NCBI GenBank assembly: GCA_947178465.1
Contig: CAMWYL010000033.1
Location: 1-15,470 of the forward strand
Source of the DNA: an uncultured Lachnospiraceae bacterium
GTDB lineage: Bacteria > Bacillota > Clostridia > Lachnospirales > Lachnospiraceae
Length of the DNA stretch: 15,470 nt
Direction: 5' to 3'
Shown piece after piece: positions 12,742-15,470 of the stretch (positions are counted from its first letter, which is position 1; each line of letters opens with the position of its first letter). The notes beneath the pieces are model-generated. The model was not told the DNA's origin, ran no database searches, and saw nothing but the letters and a program-made list of their open reading frames with translations. Both the position numbers and the translations under genes were made by a program.

Positions 12742-15384
12742 TCACCGGTACAGCACATAATCCTGCATCTCCCGGTCGAAGCCCGCCGCCTTCAGCGCCG
12801 CCTCCGCACCGTCCGGATATTCCTTCACGACAATGCGTTTCTTCCCCGCAAAAATCCTCTTTCCCTTATATTCCTGCACAAACAGGCGAAGCGCTTCCTC
12901 CGCTCCCTCCGCGTCAAAAATGCGCAGCACCCTGCCCTGCCGCTCAAAAAGCACGATTGGCAGGCCGCCAAAGAGCGCTACCGCCGTCCCCGGCACATTG
13001 ACAAATGCCCTGTCCGGCTCGTGGGCAAGCAGCTTCCCCCATGGCTGCATGGGGTCTGCGGCATTCATCCAGACACATTCCTTCTGCGGATGCGAAAGGG
13101 AGGCCGTCACACTGACAAAGTCCCTGCTTCGGATAAACTGCGCGCCCGAGAGTCCCCTGACAAAATACCCCCTGCGCACCTGTCCCGTATACTCCTGCAC
13201 ACGCAACACAGACAATGCCTCCTGCCACGACAAACCGTAAGCCGATGCCGTCTCCCTGCACAATACCGGATATCTGTCAAAGCAGCCGTCCATCTGCTCC
13301 TGAATCGTAAACGCACGCAGCGGCCGCACCAGATCATAGCGTCCCGCGTGCAGTGCCTTCACATGTGCGGCTACCCTTCGTCGGGCAGCCGCCTTCTCGG
13401 TCTTTTCCCTGTCCAGCCATTGCCGCACCGGAACAAAGCTGTCCGCACAGATCAACCCCTTCTCCATCAGCGACATCAATGTGCCATAAAGAGACTCCCC
13501 GGGCAAAACACCGCTCAGGGCCTGCGCAAAGCTCGCGCCGCGCCTGGCAAGCGACTCCGTCAAAAGCCTCTCTTTCTCCGAAAGTCCCTCCGTTGGAACC
13601 GTGACATCCGCTTCCCAATCGATTCGGTCGGTACGGTCAAAACGGACCCTGCCGCCCTCCTCCATATGCCAGAAATATTCTCCCTCGGAAAGTACGCTGT
13701 CCAGCAGATTTTCTCTGTAATTCTTTACCCGCGCGGGAAGCAGAAGCTCCTCCCATACCGCCGCGGGAAACGATGTCCCCGCAAGCGAAGCCAGCGCCAT
13801 TTTCAGGCACTCCTCCGGCGGAGCGGAATGCTGTATCCGCGAAGCAATCAACGCAGCATAGTTGGCCGGCGCACAGGTTGCAATCTCCTCCCTGCGGTTT
13901 TTCAGGGTCTTGGTACGGGCACGCTTATAAAGCTCCGCATGATAATACCACGTCTCCCCTGCCTCCTGCTGCCCGACAGCCTCCTTCCTGCGGCACAGCT
14001 CTTCCAATAAATGCAGCGTATCCGCCTCCTGCCAGCCATAGCGCAATGCCGTCTGGTGAACATTCGACGCACCACGGTAGCGGAGCATCCTGCGCACAAT
14101 ATGCAGCGACTCCTCCGTATCCTGTTCCTCCAGAGCCGCATGATATGCCTCCTGCTGCTCGGCGGCAATCCAAAGTCCCTGCTCCAGCCAGATCGCGCGC
14201 CCTTCTGCTGCAAGCGCCTCCAACCATTCTATCGGGATTTCCAGCTCCCCGGCCGCTAAGTCCCCCTCCGCCATCAAGAGAGAATGTACCTGTTTCTCAT
14301 CCTCGGGAAGCTTTCTGCGCTCCTGAACCTGTAAAAGCTCCTCCACGCCCGGGCGCAGCAGCTCCTTCTCCTGTGCCAAGGCCTCCTGAACAGCCGCATG
14401 AATGCCGCCGGGCGTGGGTGCATAATCATACATAACCGCCGCTTCCTGTCCCCACTGCAACGGCAGGGACATCGGAGACGGCGTTTCCGTATAAATCTCT
14501 CGAACAAGAATCGCACCGGAACGAATATCCTCCAATAATTCGCGCACTCCCGCCACATCCCACAGATGCCTCATACACTCCTGCCTCGTCTCACGGATAA
14601 GCGGATGCTCCTTTTCGCGCACCACCTGATCCAGCATTTCCGAGCTGCGCAGCCGCTGCATCCACAAGGGCTGTCTGCCGTTTCCGCGCACGCCCATCAT
14701 CAGCGCCCTCCCGCAGTTATACCGGAACGCCATGTTAAAAAGCGGGGTTGCCGGAAGCATTGCAGACAAAAGATCCTCTGCGCTCTCCGGTCTGATTCGG
14801 TGCAGTATCCCCTCAGGAAGCGTCCTGTTCCCATAGGCATACAGCAAAAAGCCGTCCTCCTCATCCACGCTGCCCACATTCATTCCGGTCTCCTCCTTGG
14901 CATACTGCGCGGCGAGCAGGGCAAGGGGCGCATTGATGCGCCGTCCGAAAATGGAGTGAATCATTAACTGGCTGTTGCCCGATTGGTCGCGAAAATGTTC
15001 TATCAAAATGGTCCTGTCATCCGGTAATCCGCCTGTTGCGGCAATCTGACGTTTCAGATACCCTGCCGCAATCTGCGACGCGGAGGCATCCAGCCCAAGA
15101 CCGCCCAAGGCTTCCTTAAGCCTGCCATCCTCCTCCGCGTCCTGCAAATGCCTGAGAATCTGACCAAATAAAATCCCTGTCTCTTTATTCCTGCCCTTTA
15201 GCTCTCCTTTCCAGAACGGTAGCCGTGCCCCCTCTACCGGCGCCTGTACTACCGTCACGGTATCCCGACTGATATTCGTTACCTTCCAGGCAAAGGCACC
15301 TAAGATAAAGCGGTCCCCTCTCTGTGTCTCGTAGACAAACTCCTCGTCCACCTCACCGATTTTGACACCTTCCTCTGTCCGCAC
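12742..15384 (-). CDS. lhr: Lhr-type helicase, C-terminal part only (motor domains absent)
   Basis: These 880 residues correspond to the region after the helicase motor of Lhr, a large DNA repair helicase. Family landmarks: IGEVDEEFVYE (9-19), ARLPFWKGE (53-61), HSIFGRR (143-149), MMGVRGNGRQPLWMQRL (about 229-245) and MSLPLQWGQEAAVMYDYAPTP (about 303-323). A YcaQ-like winged-helix region follows towards the end (VQEYTGQVRRGYFVRG). There is no Walker A, DEAH or motif VI. Upstream of GTG 15384 the frame continues through AGGTIPDKGLYTV, itself Lhr-like, and then hits TAG at 15421-15423; a second TAG is at 15460-15462. So the gene is either interrupted or was cut off near the window edge. The GTG does have AAGGGA 9 nt upstream, so a separate C-terminal protein could still be made. 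Protein annotation may call it a YcaQ-like crosslink-repair glycosylase-domain protein. I consider it a likely pseudogene fragment or split gene. Confidence 0.75.
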   Translation of the reverse strand: MRTEEGVKIGEVDEEFVYETQRGDRFILGAFAWKVTNISRDTVTVVQAPVEGARLPFWKGELKGRNKETGILFGQILRHLQDAEEDGRLKEALGGLGLDASASQIAAGYLKRQIAATGGLPDDRTILIEHFRDQSGNSQLMIHSIFGRRINAPLALLAAQYAKEETGMNVGSVDEEDGFLLYAYGNRTLPEGILHRIRPESAEDLLSAMLPATPLFNMAFRYNCGRALMMGVRGNGRQPLWMQRLRSSEMLDQVVREKEHPLIRETRQECMRHLWDVAGVRELLEDIRSGAILVREIYTETPSPMSLPLQWGQEAAVMYDYAPTPGGIHAAVQEALAQEKELLRPGVEELLQVQERRKLPEDEKQVHSLLMAEGDLAAGELEIPIEWLEALAAEGRAIWLEQGLWIAAEQQEAYHAALEEQDTEESLHIVRRMLRYRGASNVHQTALRYGWQEADTLHLLEELCRRKEAVGQQEAGETWYYHAELYKRARTKTLKNRREEIATCAPANYAALIASRIQHSAPPEECLKMALASLAGTSFPAAVWEELLLPARVKNYRENLLDSVLSEGEYFWHMEEGGRVRFDRTDRIDWEADVTVPTEGLSEKERLLTESLARRGASFAQALSGVLPGESLYGTLMSLMEKGLICADSFVPVRQWLDREKTEKAAARRRVAAHVKALHAGRYDLVRPLRAFTIQEQMDGCFDRYPVLCRETASAYGLSWQEALSVLRVQEYTGQVRRGYFVRGLSGAQFIRSRDFVSVTASLSHPQKECVWMNAADPMQPWGKLLAHEPDRAFVNVPGTAVALFGGLPIVLFERQGRVLRIFDAEGAEEALRLFVQEYKGKRIFAGKKRIVVKEYPDGAEAALKAAGFDREMQDYVLYR

Positions 15385-15470
15385 GGTATAAAGTCCCTTA
15401 TCGGGAATGGTTCCTCCTGCCTATACGACAAGCATAATGCTGTATCCTTCACATACCACCTACCCGTGAA

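Noticed and set aside
13021..14010. Plus-strand frame of 329 codons opposite the Lhr fragment
   Set aside because: It is antisense to a well-supported Lhr reading frame, has low-complexity basic composition and no recognisable domain or ribosome binding site. The other frames across 12567-14967 are of the same kind.

Overview
Every supported gene in this window lies on the minus strand, so gene order reads from right to left. The proteins (clostridial-type Lhr, TetR, CrtI-like oxidoreductase, Uma2) and strong AGGAGG-type ribosome binding sites suggest a low-GC Firmicute, probably a Clostridia/Lachnospiraceae-like gut organism. This assignment is inferred from protein style and not from a database match.

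Right end (about 11,770-15,420): the C-terminal part of an Lhr-type helicase, with the ATPase motor missing and two in-frame amber codons just upstream. It is followed by a membrane-anchored alpha/beta hydrolase. Directly after the hydrolase stop is a roughly 290-bp imperfect inverted repeat with two perfect nested hairpins; it may be a MITE-like repeat or a structured RNA.

Centre (about 2,240-11,420): an AT-rich block that reads as one defence operon. In transcription order it holds a two-TM protein with a CxxCxxxC motif, hsdM, an overlooked 53-codon gene that overlaps both neighbours by 14 nt, hsdS, a short gap with a possible micro-ORF, a Ser/Thr-type protein kinase, hsdR, and a Uma2-family nuclease-fold protein. 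hsdM, hsdS and hsdR form a complete Type I restriction-modification system. Its unusual side is the extra cargo: the kinase between hsdS and hsdR, the membrane protein before hsdM, and the 53-aa protein built into a duplicated hsdM/hsdS coupling junction. The best candidate here for an undescribed system is this kinase-containing Type I R-M operon.

Left end (about 20-2,160): a tetR-oxidoreductase operon behind a readable promoter. Two tandem copies of TGAATN4ATTCA sit where transcription should start, which suggests TetR autoregulation. The oxidoreductase is a CrtI/phytoene-desaturase-like FAD protein with unknown substrate.

The flanking genes look more GC-rich than the central block, which fits horizontal acquisition of the defence operon. 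Start sites were moved from the longest ORF where a better ribosome binding site was visible (Uma2, kinase, HsdM, hydrolase).
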